Shown: positions 45,072-54,287 of the stretch, in pieces
Layout: every line of letters starts with the position of its first letter
Position numbering within the stretch: position 1 is the first letter of the stretch
Assembly (NCBI RefSeq): GCF_017656495.1
Contig: NZ_JACDNS010000013.1
Location: 1-55,315, forward strand
Direction: 5' to 3'
Source of the DNA: Thermococcus sp.
GTDB lineage: Archaea; Methanobacteriota_B; Thermococci; Thermococcales; Thermococcaceae
Length of the DNA stretch: 55,315 bases
The notes under the pieces: model-generated
Database searches by the model: none
The model's input: only the letters and a program-made list of their open reading frames with translations
What the model was told of the DNA's origin: nothing
Position numbers and translations under genes: made by a program

Positions 45072-46030
45072 ATAGCTTGGTTTGGTCATTTTGGGGCATT
45101 TCAATTTGGGGTTGGATTGTCATTGTCGTTGAGGCAATTGCACTGGCATTATTTATTGGGGCGTTCAGAGCAATAAAGAAGAGGGCTGAACAGTTGGGAA
45201 TGCCTGTCTCTGGAAAAGACAAGATTGGAGTAATCACAATCCTTTGGGGAAAGAATGTTTGGCTGAAATACACGCCAACAATTGACAACAACACAGTTGA
45301 GATTGAACTAAACAAGGACAAGGGAGTTAAGGGCGTCTGGAGCGTTGAAGATTTACTCACGAGGCCTGTCAAAGGACTCTACGGCTTAAGTGCAGCACTT
45401 TTGACTTATGACGTTGCCCATGCCCTCGATCCTGAGCTTGACAAGGAACTTGCACTGATAGAGAATGCAAAGGCTCCAAAAGAAGTCAAACAGAAGCTAA
45501 TAGAGCTAATTGAAAGGCTTTACACACTAACAAGGAACATAGTGCACTATGAAGCACTCGTGAAAAAGTATGAAGAAGAGGGGAAAGACACAACAGACGA
45601 AGCCCTTGAGGCAAAGATAAAGCTTGACGAGCTTCGTGCCGAGGTTGAGAAGATTGAGAAAGAACTCTCAAAGTACCCAATCATCAGCAAGCTCAAGAAG
45701 GGAGAGGCTTTCGTGTTCAAAGGGGATGATGATGAGTATTACATCGTCAGGCAAGTCAACGTTGACAGAATAAAGCGCTTTGCAAAAGCGCTAAGCCCAA
45801 CAACATTGTGGGCAAGCGTCAAGGCTTACTACGAGACCCTCAAGGGTGGCGAGAGGAAGGCGCTCATGGAGGCCGTCGTAGCAATAGTCATCTTGATCCT
45901 CGTAGCAGTTATTGCAATAGCGATTCTGAAGTCCATAACGGGTGGAAGCGTTGACGCTGACACCCTTGCTAAGGCAATCGGCCAAGCATTGAAGCAACAA
46001 CAAAACGTTACAAAGGTGGTGGTGAGCTGA
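45068..46030 (+). CDS. membrane protein with central coiled coil
   Basis: Encodes 320 aa from GTG. One membrane helix near the N-terminus (~10-32), a soluble domain, a long coiled coil (~130-205, KYEEEGKDTTDEALEAKIKL and beyond) and a second strong membrane helix (~265-290, AVVAIVILILVAVIAIAI), ending in a Gln-rich tail. Both anchors put the coiled coil on one side of the membrane. Candidate envelope or assembly scaffold protein; function not shown by sequence. Confidence 0.75.
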   Translation: MNSLVWSFWGISIWGWIVIVVEAIALALFIGAFRAIKKRAEQLGMPVSGKDKIGVITILWGKNVWLKYTPTIDNNTVEIELNKDKGVKGVWSVEDLLTRPVKGLYGLSAALLTYDVAHALDPELDKELALIENAKAPKEVKQKLIELIERLYTLTRNIVHYEALVKKYEEEGKDTTDEALEAKIKLDELRAEVEKIEKELSKYPIISKLKKGEAFVFKGDDDEYYIVRQVNVDRIKRFAKALSPTTLWASVKAYYETLKGGERKALMEAVVAIVILILVAVIAIAILKSITGGSVDADTLAKAIGQALKQQQNVTKVVVS

Positions 46031-47874
46031 TGCCACAGGATATTTACATTGACGGTATAAATGCTGAGGAGTACGCAAGGAAAGCCGAACAACAAGCACA
46101 GCAGAGCCAACCTTCCCCTTCCACAACTTCTACTGTTGTTGTTCAAGAAGATGAGGACGAGCTTCCAGGATGGGGGCAACACTACCTCAATGATCCTGCT
46201 ATAAGAGCTCTAAGAAAAAGATATGGGAGTGAGGCTTATGTAAAAGATTTAGAAGCAAGGAGCTCTCAACCAAGTGAAGAAAAGGGTTCATTTCTCCCTT
46301 CAAATGTTCTTATCAAAAGACTTGGACTGAAAGGATCTGGACTTGGGAGAGCGGCAGCAAGAGGTATTGTGAGAGGCCTCTTTGGTTTGGTTGATTACCC
46401 ATTTGCGATTTACAATTTTGCCAAGCAGGGTTGGCATACGAGACCAACATTCAAGCCTGTTGAGAGTTATAAAATAGCTGCAAAAACACTAACCCAACCT
46501 GAAGTTGCTACAGAGGTTGGCATTGCCATGGCTACAGGCTTAGCGATTGGCTACGGAGCATCAAAGCTTGCAACCAAGATTGCCACAATGAGGGCACAGA
46601 GGACAGTCAGAAACATGGCTTTCGAGAGAAGTAGGATGTATACACCCTCTCCAGAGGAAATAATGCAAGGCTCTCCATTCCAATCACTAAGGACTTTTAA
46701 GACTGCCGGTGGGAAGTGGGGAGTAACCGAGAAGGGCGTTGGTATGTCAATAACTGCAATGGATAAGAACAGAGGTTTTATCTCAGTGATGAGGTATGAC
46801 AGCGGAGTTGAGTTTGGAGCAACTGCTAAGGGATTCATACCTTCTTACAAGGCTAAACTTCTTGGGATCACGGAAAAACCATTCTTCATTCAAAACGTTG
46901 GAAAAGCCAGTGGCGGCGTTCCTCCGGCTTACTATCAACAGACATCAATCATGGGTACATTGAGCTTTGGAAGAACTGCAAGGCTGACTCCAAAGGCCTA
47001 TCTTGCCTACCTCTACAAGACTGAATATCCATTTGCTCTGATGAGCGAGACCACCAAGATTGCTCCCGCCGTGCATGTTGCAGAGGGTGTTGGAGCTGTT
47101 ACAGCGGTTTCTTCAACTTTGACTATTTCAAAAGAAATGGAGCAGAGAGAACAAATAATCGCTCCAAAAGTCGATATCCTCAGTGAGCTCGCAGAAGATA
47201 CATCACTTAAGCAAACCCGTGGACAGAAACTTTTACAGGTTCAGGTACAAAAGAGCAAGATCAAACCAACGCCAATTATGACTTACAAACAAAGCCTTGA
47301 GCAACAGGTTTGGAAAGAGCTAAAGCCAGAGCAAGGATTGGAGTCACAACAAGAACAAAGTCCCATCCAGTGGATTCCCGGGCCAAGCCCAACACCACAA
47401 CCAGAACCACAGATGCAAAAAGAACAACCCGCCCTAACAGTCACAACACCTCCGAGCTTTATGCCACCAGAACAAGCACAGAAACAAGAGCAGAGAGTGA
47501 CACCAGCTCTGACAACTTCACCATTCTTGTTAGCCACAATCAAGCCACCTTCTTTCAAGCCCACAAAAATCATGCCTCCAATTCCGTTTAGGCTCCGCTT
47601 TTCTCCAAAATATGGTGGCTCTTCTGGAGGGTTATTGATGACGAAGATGTGGGGACACAAAAACAAATGGGGGGATATTAGGTTCTCCCTCGACAGCTTG
47701 AAGAGAAGCTTAAACAACGTCAAGCTCTCACTGAAGATCAACCCTGCAAGAGAGAAGCCAAAGCCATTGAGCAAGCGTGAGAGGAAGGCGAGAAGGCTGA
47801 AGAAGAAACTGAAGAAGAGGGTGAAGATGGCGAGAGTTGTTCCGAAAAAGAAGAAAGGAAGTAGGAGGAGGTAA
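46030..47874 (+). CDS. large Gln/Pro-rich protein with basic C-terminus
   Basis: Encodes 614 aa. Order: short acidic and Gln-rich N-terminus, a glycine/alanine-rich hydrophobic helix (~155-180, IAMATGLAIGYGASKLA), a beta-rich middle (~230-330), a Gln/Pro-rich disordered region (~400-500, PGPSPTPQPEPQMQ), a Pro/Phe stretch (PPIPFRLRFSPKYGG) and a very basic tail (~560-614, KRERKARRLKKKLKKR). The tail could bind the viral DNA. It overlaps its upstream neighbour and lies 2 nt before the next. Probably a minor virion protein; no family recognised. Confidence 0.72.
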   Translation: MPQDIYIDGINAEEYARKAEQQAQQSQPSPSTTSTVVVQEDEDELPGWGQHYLNDPAIRALRKRYGSEAYVKDLEARSSQPSEEKGSFLPSNVLIKRLGLKGSGLGRAAARGIVRGLFGLVDYPFAIYNFAKQGWHTRPTFKPVESYKIAAKTLTQPEVATEVGIAMATGLAIGYGASKLATKIATMRAQRTVRNMAFERSRMYTPSPEEIMQGSPFQSLRTFKTAGGKWGVTEKGVGMSITAMDKNRGFISVMRYDSGVEFGATAKGFIPSYKAKLLGITEKPFFIQNVGKASGGVPPAYYQQTSIMGTLSFGRTARLTPKAYLAYLYKTEYPFALMSETTKIAPAVHVAEGVGAVTAVSSTLTISKEMEQREQIIAPKVDILSELAEDTSLKQTRGQKLLQVQVQKSKIKPTPIMTYKQSLEQQVWKELKPEQGLESQQEQSPIQWIPGPSPTPQPEPQMQKEQPALTVTTPPSFMPPEQAQKQEQRVTPALTTSPFLLATIKPPSFKPTKIMPPIPFRLRFSPKYGGSSGGLLMTKMWGHKNKWGDIRFSLDSLKRSLNNVKLSLKINPAREKPKPLSKRERKARRLKKKLKKRVKMARVVPKKKKGSRRR

Positions 47875-47876
47875 AA

Positions 47877-48191
47877 GTGGGATGGGGCGGAACAGTCCTT
47901 AAGTACATCCTTGTGAACCTCTTTATTATCGCGTTTTGGGAAGTTGGCTCATGGCTACTCAGTGTCATCTTCTCGATCCCAACCGGCCAAGTTACGCTGT
48001 TCAACCAAACCTTGACGATTGATGTCGGAATTACACCCGATCCAATGTGGACTGAAGGATGGAAGCCATGGGCCGTGTGGGGTTGGAACCTTATACCAAT
48101 TTTCACCTTTATCGGCAACACAATCTGGCTCCTCGCAAAGAGTCAAGAGAAGGATACTGCTGTTGTGAGCGAGCCACTTGGTCCGTGGTGA
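47877..48191 (+). CDS. membrane protein (two hydrophobic segments)
   Basis: Encodes 104 aa from GTG with GTAGGAGG just upstream. Membrane helices at ~10-30 and ~68-86 flank a Trp-rich loop (MWTEGWKPWAVWGWN). It sits between the Gln/Pro-rich protein and the first LamG-like surface protein. Function unknown. Confidence 0.72.
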   Translation: MGWGGTVLKYILVNLFIIAFWEVGSWLLSVIFSIPTGQVTLFNQTLTIDVGITPDPMWTEGWKPWAVWGWNLIPIFTFIGNTIWLLAKSQEKDTAVVSEPLGPW

Positions 48192-48197
48192 TGAGCC

Positions 48198-50156
48198 ATG
48201 CATCGAGCTTTAGTTTTCATTTTCATTTTTCTCATATCACTCTCATTCATTGCAGAGAACGTGAAAGCTGAGCAGATAGTTTACATCAGCTTTGACAACA
48301 CGCAGTACTACACATTTGCCCAAAGCGTCTCCGTGCTAACCTCAAATGCCTACTCCGGAACTTGGGCCGTTGACACAACCTTATCACTTCAAAACCAAGT
48401 TTACATCGCTGGTTTTGTCTTGAAGACTCACAGCGAATATACAAGGACTTACACAATCTATATTGAGTATTCAGACAGCGTGAATACATACACAACTGAA
48501 AATGTTACAAAGACCGTCGGGACAAGCACGGTTGTTTTCTCATTCAAAGCTCCAACACCAATCCTCACAAACTCCCCAAGAATTAGGATTTACGTGAAGT
48601 CAGACTCATACAGCACCGACTCGGCTTATGACGAGTTCTTCATTGATGTCGGTGTCGTGTGGGTGAGCGAGAGCAATGTTTCAATTCTCAGCGAGATTTA
48701 TGAGCAGAAATATGTTCCGCCAGGAGCGGACAACTCACCAAGAGGTCTCATTCTCAACAAGACTGAGATTTACTTACCACAATCATACACGCTTCCACAA
48801 GGTTCTGTTGCCTTTTACCTCAAATGGGATGGCACGGCTGATATAACAATTTCAGATAACATCGGCATAGATGCAAACGGATATATTTACATCAAGAATG
48901 ACAACGGGACAGTTTATACCCTTGAAGGCGTTAATCCACCCACAGGTACTTATGTGCCGGTTTACATCGGTTGGGAGAACGGGAACGGCTACATCATGAT
49001 AAACACAACGAAGATAACACTCAATTGGGTTGGGAACGTCACAATAACAAAAATCGGGAGCATAACCAACAGCACGGGCACGATAATTGATGAGTTCAAA
49101 ATCTGGAACACATACATTCCACCAGATCAGATCATCTACGAGAGTGTTGCAGATCAATATACATTATTATATAATGGAACAGCAATTGCAATCAAACCCG
49201 AAGGAGGACAAACTCTTGGCATCATCAACGTGGCTTTTCTTGATGCAAACTTCACAACAATCAACTCAACGACTCTTTCAAGCGCACAGAGGACTGTAAC
49301 CGTGCCTGCGAACACTTCAATAGTCGTGCTGACAAGAGGGAGCGTTTCAAGAACTTATTGGCTCAACACGAACTACACAACAATTGCATTCCCCGCTGAA
49401 GAAGCGCAAGCCATTGTGACAAGAATCTACGTAAGGCCAAGTGAATGGGAATACTTAACAATCAAAACTGCAGATGGAGCGACTGCAACAAGAATAAAGC
49501 TTGAGAACAATGAAGGCAGCTTCACAGCGGTGTATGGCAATCAATACTTGTTTGTGTTCGAGAGGGGCAATGAGACAAGGACAAGAGTTTATACAGTCTC
49601 GACAAGTGACATTGTATTTTACATCACTGACCTCAATGTCCAGCTCACACCACCTATTGACATCAAGACTTACCTGCAAGATGGTTTGATTGTCGTCACA
49701 TACTACGACAACAACATGCAGACAAGCAGTTTAGATGTAACAGTAACGGGCTACAAGAACTACCAGAAGGCTTGGGAAGTCCACGATTATCAAGAAAAAA
49801 CATTTGGACTTTACACTCTCAAGGCCAACGCAAATGATACAGAATACGCCGAGGTCACAATCATCGCAAACATCAGCGGGCAGTTGCAGACGTTCAAAAG
49901 AACCGTTTACGTGAGCACAAACCAACAAAGATATCCATTCCCTGAGATGCTCGTGCCACCAGCTTTAGTCATGTTCATCGCAGCAATAACAGGTATATTC
50001 ATCTTCCCCGGCAAGTTCCCGCACTTAATGCTACTTGGAGGAGCAACGAGCTTGAGCATTCTTAGCCTTCTCGGTTGGATTCCAGCAGTAACAGGTCTAA
50101 TCACGACGTTGACGCTTCTCGGAGTTCTTGCATTAATTGTATATAGGAGGGGATAA
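48198..50156 (+). CDS. large secreted, membrane-anchored surface protein with LamG-like region
   Basis: Encodes 652 aa. A signal peptide (~1-24, ending VKAEQ) is followed by a long beta-rich ectodomain with many Asn-X-Thr sequons. A LamG/concanavalin-like stretch occupies roughly 170-320 (QGSVAFYLKWDGTADITI, then DEFKIWNTYIPPDQIIYES, the usual LamG ending). Three hydrophobic helices close the C-terminus (~585-650). Length and layout match the LamG-type large protein pair of Pyrococcus abyssi virus 1. Likely role: virion surface or tail fibre binding host S-layer glycans. Confidence 0.82.
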   Translation: MHRALVFIFIFLISLSFIAENVKAEQIVYISFDNTQYYTFAQSVSVLTSNAYSGTWAVDTTLSLQNQVYIAGFVLKTHSEYTRTYTIYIEYSDSVNTYTTENVTKTVGTSTVVFSFKAPTPILTNSPRIRIYVKSDSYSTDSAYDEFFIDVGVVWVSESNVSILSEIYEQKYVPPGADNSPRGLILNKTEIYLPQSYTLPQGSVAFYLKWDGTADITISDNIGIDANGYIYIKNDNGTVYTLEGVNPPTGTYVPVYIGWENGNGYIMINTTKITLNWVGNVTITKIGSITNSTGTIIDEFKIWNTYIPPDQIIYESVADQYTLLYNGTAIAIKPEGGQTLGIINVAFLDANFTTINSTTLSSAQRTVTVPANTSIVVLTRGSVSRTYWLNTNYTTIAFPAEEAQAIVTRIYVRPSEWEYLTIKTADGATATRIKLENNEGSFTAVYGNQYLFVFERGNETRTRVYTVSTSDIVFYITDLNVQLTPPIDIKTYLQDGLIVVTYYDNNMQTSSLDVTVTGYKNYQKAWEVHDYQEKTFGLYTLKANANDTEYAEVTIIANISGQLQTFKRTVYVSTNQQRYPFPEMLVPPALVMFIAAITGIFIFPGKFPHLMLLGGATSLSILSLLGWIPAVTGLITTLTLLGVLALIVYRRG

Positions 50157-50158
50157 GA

Positions 50159-50569
50159 ATGGGAGCATATGACGCTTTGAGAAACCTCGCAATTATGCTC
50201 TTTCTCATAAATTTGGGGGCAACACTAGCCGGAGCGATCTTTCCCGACTTTGCATTAGCTATGCAGGGCGAACAAGTTGAACAACTCACTGAGAACATGC
50301 AATCACAAATCGATACAATACAGCCAAGCTCAACAAGCACAATTGGGGACCTCGTCACGGCATTTGGGCTCGCATTGACTTTCTTCAAAAACCTGTTAAC
50401 AGGAAATTACTACGTCTGGAAAGCTTTGGGACTTGACAAGTCAATCACGATAACATCAACAGGCGTCATAGTGAAAGAAGGTGGATTAACATTCGCACAC
50501 GTTCTTGGGTCTGTTGGAGTGATGATCTACGTGCTCGGAATAATTGAGTTCATAAGGGGGCGTGTGTGA
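50159..50569 (+). CDS. membrane protein between the two surface proteins
   Basis: Encodes 136 aa with a hydrophobic N-terminal helix (~10-32), a Gln/Ser/Thr-rich loop, then two more helices (~62-78 and ~108-128). AGGAGG lies 7 nt ahead of ATG. Its stop overlaps the start of the second LamG protein. Function unknown; a possible partner or anchor of the surface proteins. Confidence 0.72.
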   Translation: MGAYDALRNLAIMLFLINLGATLAGAIFPDFALAMQGEQVEQLTENMQSQIDTIQPSSTSTIGDLVTAFGLALTFFKNLLTGNYYVWKALGLDKSITITSTGVIVKEGGLTFAHVLGSVGVMIYVLGIIEFIRGRV

Positions 50570-52572
50570 TGAGGCGCTTGCTTGTTTTGCTAATTCTCTT
50601 CATGCTTTTAGCTCCAGCCCTCCCCGTGAAAGCCGAAAGCGCTTATTACGCTCTCAGCTTCGACGGCGAGGACGATTACGTCTCACTCAACAACATACTC
50701 ACCTCCAAGCCTTTTTCTGTTGTAATGCTCGTAAAACTGAACGCAATACAGAAAGGCAACGTCTTTGAGACAAGAGACAACTTCTATGGATACGGCGGAA
50801 AGGGTTTTGTCATAGGAGACGGTGGAGCAGACGGTAAGTACGACGTTGCAATAGGAAACGGCACAGATTACGCAGTGGCAACAAATGTTCTTGATTTGAG
50901 TGATTTGCAAACACATTTGGTTGTCGTCACGGCAACAAGCACCACAATGAGCATTTACAAAGATGCAGCCCTCGTAGGGAGCGTTGATGTTTCAACAGTT
51001 AGCGATGATTTCGGTGGGGATGTTGACATTGAGATAATGCATGGTCTTGCGGGCTACACTCCAGGCAAGGTTTACCTCGTCCTCATCTACAACCGTGCCC
51101 TCAGCGACGATGAGATTCAAGCGATTTATAACGACCCGCTCCACCCACCCACAGATGGGCTTGTTCTTTGGTATGCTCCCGACTCGGTGGACACGGCTAA
51201 TGGGCTTTGGACGGATAAGAGCGGCAACGGGAACGATGGAACGATTTACGGCGCTTCATACGTCCCGCTGAGGCCAGTGAGCGAAGGGCAGTTTGATGAT
51301 GATTACGTACAAAGATTCAATGGAGCGAGTGGGTACCTCACAGTTGCAGACTCTCCAGGACTTGACAACTTGACACAGGCCACGTGGGGGATTCTGGTCA
51401 AAAAGGGTACAACAAACGACATTATGGCAGAACTCTCAAAACAAGGAAGCTACAGATTCATACACGGAAGAGGGGACGACACAGTATGGTTCCAAATCGG
51501 GACAACAGATTATGCTTGGGCAACAACGCTCGCTGGCCCAAAGCTCACATCAAACTGGACACTTTTAGTAGTAACATATGATGGTAGCACTCTGAAGTTC
51601 TACGAGAATACACAACTATACTCTCAAAGAACCATGACTGGCACCATCCTTGACACCACAAATCCTCTCTACATAGGTGCAGATAGTGCAAATTATAGAG
51701 TGTTCAATGGAAGCATTGCATTGGTTTTCATATATACTCGTGCCCTCTCCGACGACGAGATAAAGCAAATCTACGAGAACCCGAACAATCCTCCTTTGGA
51801 CGGCCTCGTTTTATGGTATTCGCCTTACACTTACGACCCCTCGACGGGCAAGTGGCTTAACCGTGCGCCCATCTTCCCCACGATTCCCTTAGTCGAGGAG
51901 CTAGACGGCACGAACTACGGGGCGACGGCTGAGCGGGTGAGCATTCCAAAGCTCTACGTTTACGACGCCAACAGCTCCGCGCTGATTCCATACAGCAATG
52001 TGAGCCTCACAATGCTCTTCAACAACACGACCACAAGCCTAATCCCAAGCCTCCCAATCTTGCCCTACAACACAACCGTGACGCTGAACGTGAGCGCCGT
52101 GAACTACGAGAGCAGAACCATCTCGACGTGGACGGGAGTTGACCTGATAAGCGTTTACCTTGAGAGAATACCAACTGAGAACGAGACAAGCGTCACAATC
52201 GCCAAGCCAACCGAGCCAATTTCAACAATGCCCATTGATGAGAACTTCAACGACTTCGGGCTATGGGGAGCAAAAGCTGGAGCCAAGTTCATGGCAGGAA
52301 GATGGAGCGAGGCCTTTACAGACTTCTGGAACCTCAACCCAATGTTCTCACTAATCCTACCACTACTATTCAGCTTCGGGCTGATCTTGACAAGCTACCT
52401 CATCAGCCACAACACACTCGTGCCCATCGGCGTTACGGCAGTTATGGTGACATTCTTCGGCCTTATCGGAGTGCCACTGTATATGTCGCTACTTTCACCG
52501 TTAGCAGGACTGTTCATCTTCTTCATTGTGTGGATATTATGGGACTTCTACAAACGCTTTGAGAAAAGCTAG
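50569..52572 (+). CDS. large surface protein with two LamG/concanavalin-like domains
   Basis: Encodes 667 aa. Signal peptide (~1-23, ending PVKAES), LamG domain 1 (~25-180, YALSFDGEDDYVSL ... YNRALSDDEIQAIYND), linker with LVLWYAPDS and GNGNDGTIYG, LamG domain 2 (~240-400, VQRFNGASGYLTV ... YTRALSDDEIKQIYEN), another LVLWYSP, a beta-rich stalk, and three C-terminal membrane helices (~590-660). The repeated ALSDDEI-LVLWY unit shows an internal duplication. ATG 50569 overlaps the previous stop (TGATG). Probably binds host-surface sugars. Confidence 0.86.
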   Translation: MRRLLVLLILFMLLAPALPVKAESAYYALSFDGEDDYVSLNNILTSKPFSVVMLVKLNAIQKGNVFETRDNFYGYGGKGFVIGDGGADGKYDVAIGNGTDYAVATNVLDLSDLQTHLVVVTATSTTMSIYKDAALVGSVDVSTVSDDFGGDVDIEIMHGLAGYTPGKVYLVLIYNRALSDDEIQAIYNDPLHPPTDGLVLWYAPDSVDTANGLWTDKSGNGNDGTIYGASYVPLRPVSEGQFDDDYVQRFNGASGYLTVADSPGLDNLTQATWGILVKKGTTNDIMAELSKQGSYRFIHGRGDDTVWFQIGTTDYAWATTLAGPKLTSNWTLLVVTYDGSTLKFYENTQLYSQRTMTGTILDTTNPLYIGADSANYRVFNGSIALVFIYTRALSDDEIKQIYENPNNPPLDGLVLWYSPYTYDPSTGKWLNRAPIFPTIPLVEELDGTNYGATAERVSIPKLYVYDANSSALIPYSNVSLTMLFNNTTTSLIPSLPILPYNTTVTLNVSAVNYESRTISTWTGVDLISVYLERIPTENETSVTIAKPTEPISTMPIDENFNDFGLWGAKAGAKFMAGRWSEAFTDFWNLNPMFSLILPLLFSFGLILTSYLISHNTLVPIGVTAVMVTFFGLIGVPLYMSLLSPLAGLFIFFIVWILWDFYKRFEKS

Positions 52573-52584
52573 GGGGTGTAAAGT

Positions 52585-52980
52585 ATGCTTAACATTCTCG
52601 CAATCGGAGCCGGCATATATGCGAGCTATGAGGACCTCAAGGAGCAAGCTATCACAATCCTCCCAATATTCCTTATAATATTATTAGGAATATTAGTGAA
52701 CCTTCCAAAGGCTCCAATGGAAACAGCGGTTGCACTCGCAACAGCCCTCGGCCTCGGGCTGGCAATGGAGAAACTCAACGCATGGCAGTCCGGAGACACA
52801 CTACTCCTCATTATGTACTCAGCCGTCAGCCTCAAGCCCATACTCATCTTCCTCACGACAATAGCAAGCTCATGGGTATGGGCAATCGCAATGCAGAAAG
52901 AAAGTCAAATCAGGCTTCCCTACGCGCCGTTTTTGCTCCTTGGATTTTTGATAGTCGAAGTCGGAGGGATGTGGTCATGA
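52585..52980 (+). CDS. minimal type IV prepilin peptidase (A24)
   Basis: Encodes 131 aa with four or so hydrophobic segments. It fits the A24 core: the first catalytic Asp is D17 in YASYEDLKEQAITI, the second D71 in WQSGDTLLLI (the GxGD motif as SGD), and the ending IRLPYAPFLLLGF matches the conserved C-terminal motif of prepilin peptidases. The N-terminal methylase domain of bacterial enzymes is absent, as in archaeal FlaK/EppA types, and it is shorter than these. It lies among virion genes. Its substrate could be a provirus protein, perhaps the capsid-like protein, or host pilins. GGGGGTG precedes the ATG; the stop overlaps the next gene. Confidence 0.82.
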   Translation: MLNILAIGAGIYASYEDLKEQAITILPIFLIILLGILVNLPKAPMETAVALATALGLGLAMEKLNAWQSGDTLLLIMYSAVSLKPILIFLTTIASSWVWAIAMQKESQIRLPYAPFLLLGFLIVEVGGMWS

Positions 52981-53279
52981 GGCGAAGAAAAACATCTCAA
53001 AGGAGAACATCCCGGAGAAATAGGAATGTTTACCTCGGAAAAAGGGTTCGGGACACCGGAAAACCCGGACTGGACAACCTAAGAGAAGTAAGAGGCATCG
53101 CTAACGCAATCATCTACGACTACACCCACCACAAGATCCCATACCGCACCGCAATGAGCAGAATGAACCTACTCGAGCTCGTTGTCTCAAGAGACTCAGA
53201 CTTCCAAGGAAGAAAAGAAGCCATGGCAAGAAACATCATAGACAGAGCAAGAGCAAGACTCACAAGGATGAGACGCTGA
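52977..53279 (+). CDS. small arginine-rich, probably DNA-binding protein
   Basis: Encodes 100 aa from ATG 52977 overlapping the peptidase stop (ATGA), with GGAGGGATG upstream. The first 25 residues are mostly Arg, Lys, Ser and Thr (MRRRKTSQRRTSRRNRN); a helical middle follows (DNLREVRGIANAIIYDYTHH) and a basic tail (RARARLTRMRR). It is the last gene of the large structural operon, before a T-rich terminator. A DNA-condensing virion protein, like VP2 of fuselloviruses in role, is a fair guess, not shown. Confidence 0.75.
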   Translation: MRRRKTSQRRTSRRNRNVYLGKRVRDTGKPGLDNLREVRGIANAIIYDYTHHKIPYRTAMSRMNLLELVVSRDSDFQGRKEAMARNIIDRARARLTRMRR

Positions 53280-53280
53280 G

Positions 53281-53309
53281 CTTTTTTCCTCTTTTTGTTT
53301 TGATTTTTA
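53281..53309 (+). terminator. T-rich terminator of the structural operon
   Basis: CTTTTTTCCTCTTTTTG followed by TTTTGATTTTT starts right after the stop of the arginine-rich protein. It is a typical archaeal multi-T-tract terminator ending the virion gene block. Confidence 0.65.
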
Positions 53310-53358
53310 CCCTAAATTTTATTAGCAATAAAATGCAAATATATTCCGGTGTTACCTC

Positions 53359-54261
53359 ATGAATAAGTCACTTAGCATTATTCTTGGAGTGTTGTTGATA
53401 ATCTCTTTAGCAGGAAATGGAGTTTTATACACCAACTTGCAAAGCACAAGCAGAACCCTAGATTCTCTAGAAAAAGAGCTTTCTCAACTGAAAACAGATT
53501 ATTCAAACCTACAAAACCAAGCAAAAACCTTGGAATCCTCCCTTAAGGAGAAAGAAGCAACCATAACTGAGCAAAAAACAAAACTTGAGGAACTTGGCAA
53601 GAAAATAATGAACTACCAAAAGGAGATTAACTTGCTTAGTAGTAGGCTATCTCTCCTCAACCAAACGCTCAAAGACAAGGATTTTCAAATAGAAGAACTC
53701 AAGAAAGAACTTGACGACAAAGATGCTCAGATCACAATATTAAATGGAAAAATCTCAACACTCCAAACAAACTTAGAAAACCTCAAAGAATACAACAAAA
53801 ACGTGATGTTCGGCATGAACTTCTTTTATCTGGCATTAGACCTAAGAGATGCGGGTATTGTGTATGAGATAGATGTGGGTGACACTTACTATAATAACAA
53901 TGATTTCTACAATGCAAGTTACTATTACGCCCTCGCAAGAGATCATTACTCCAGCGCAAAACAATACTTCATGATTGCTGAAAAATACTTTAGAAAAGCC
54001 AAAGATTACGCTCCAGACGATGAAGCCGAGTTGATTGACAACTTCATACAAGCAGCAATTTATGGGGCAAAAGCGATGAATGCAAGATATTACGTTGCAG
54101 AATACATGAGAATGGCATGTGAATACTACGCCCAAGGAGACTACGAGAACGGAGACAAGTATGTCGAGAAAGCAAACACAAAAATACATGAATACAACAC
54201 ATACTACGACAAGTTTGTGGTCTACGCAAAATTCATAGACGACTATTTTGGTAACAAATGA
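53359..54261 (+). CDS. membrane-anchored coiled-coil protein
   Basis: Encodes 300 aa. One N-terminal hydrophobic helix (~5-25) is followed by a long coiled coil (~30-145, LEKELSQLKTDYSNLQ and repeats of that type) and a Tyr/Asn-rich helical domain (~155-295) with repeated helix pairs resembling TPR arrays (YNASYYYALARDHYSSAKQ). It would stand away from the membrane, probably outside. It is separated from the virion operon by a terminator, has its own upstream A+T-rich promoter region and its own T-rich terminator, so it may be expressed in the lysogen and affect the host surface. Function unknown. Confidence 0.75.
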   Translation: MNKSLSIILGVLLIISLAGNGVLYTNLQSTSRTLDSLEKELSQLKTDYSNLQNQAKTLESSLKEKEATITEQKTKLEELGKKIMNYQKEINLLSSRLSLLNQTLKDKDFQIEELKKELDDKDAQITILNGKISTLQTNLENLKEYNKNVMFGMNFFYLALDLRDAGIVYEIDVGDTYYNNNDFYNASYYYALARDHYSSAKQYFMIAEKYFRKAKDYAPDDEAELIDNFIQAAIYGAKAMNARYYVAEYMRMACEYYAQGDYENGDKYVEKANTKIHEYNTYYDKFVVYAKFIDDYFGNK

Positions 54262-54266
54262 ATAAT

Positions 54267-54287
54267 CCTTGTTCTTTTCTTTTTCTC
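54267..54287 (+). terminator. T-rich terminator after the coiled-coil gene
   Basis: CCTTGTTCTTTTCTTTTTCTC lies a few bases after the stop codon; T-rich tracts of this kind end transcription in Thermococcales. Confidence 0.55.

Noticed and set aside
47310-47774. Genes in alternative frames over the Gln/Pro-rich coding region
   Set aside because: Long open frames arise from the repetitive CAA/CCA codon composition; they lack ribosome binding sites and domain similarity.
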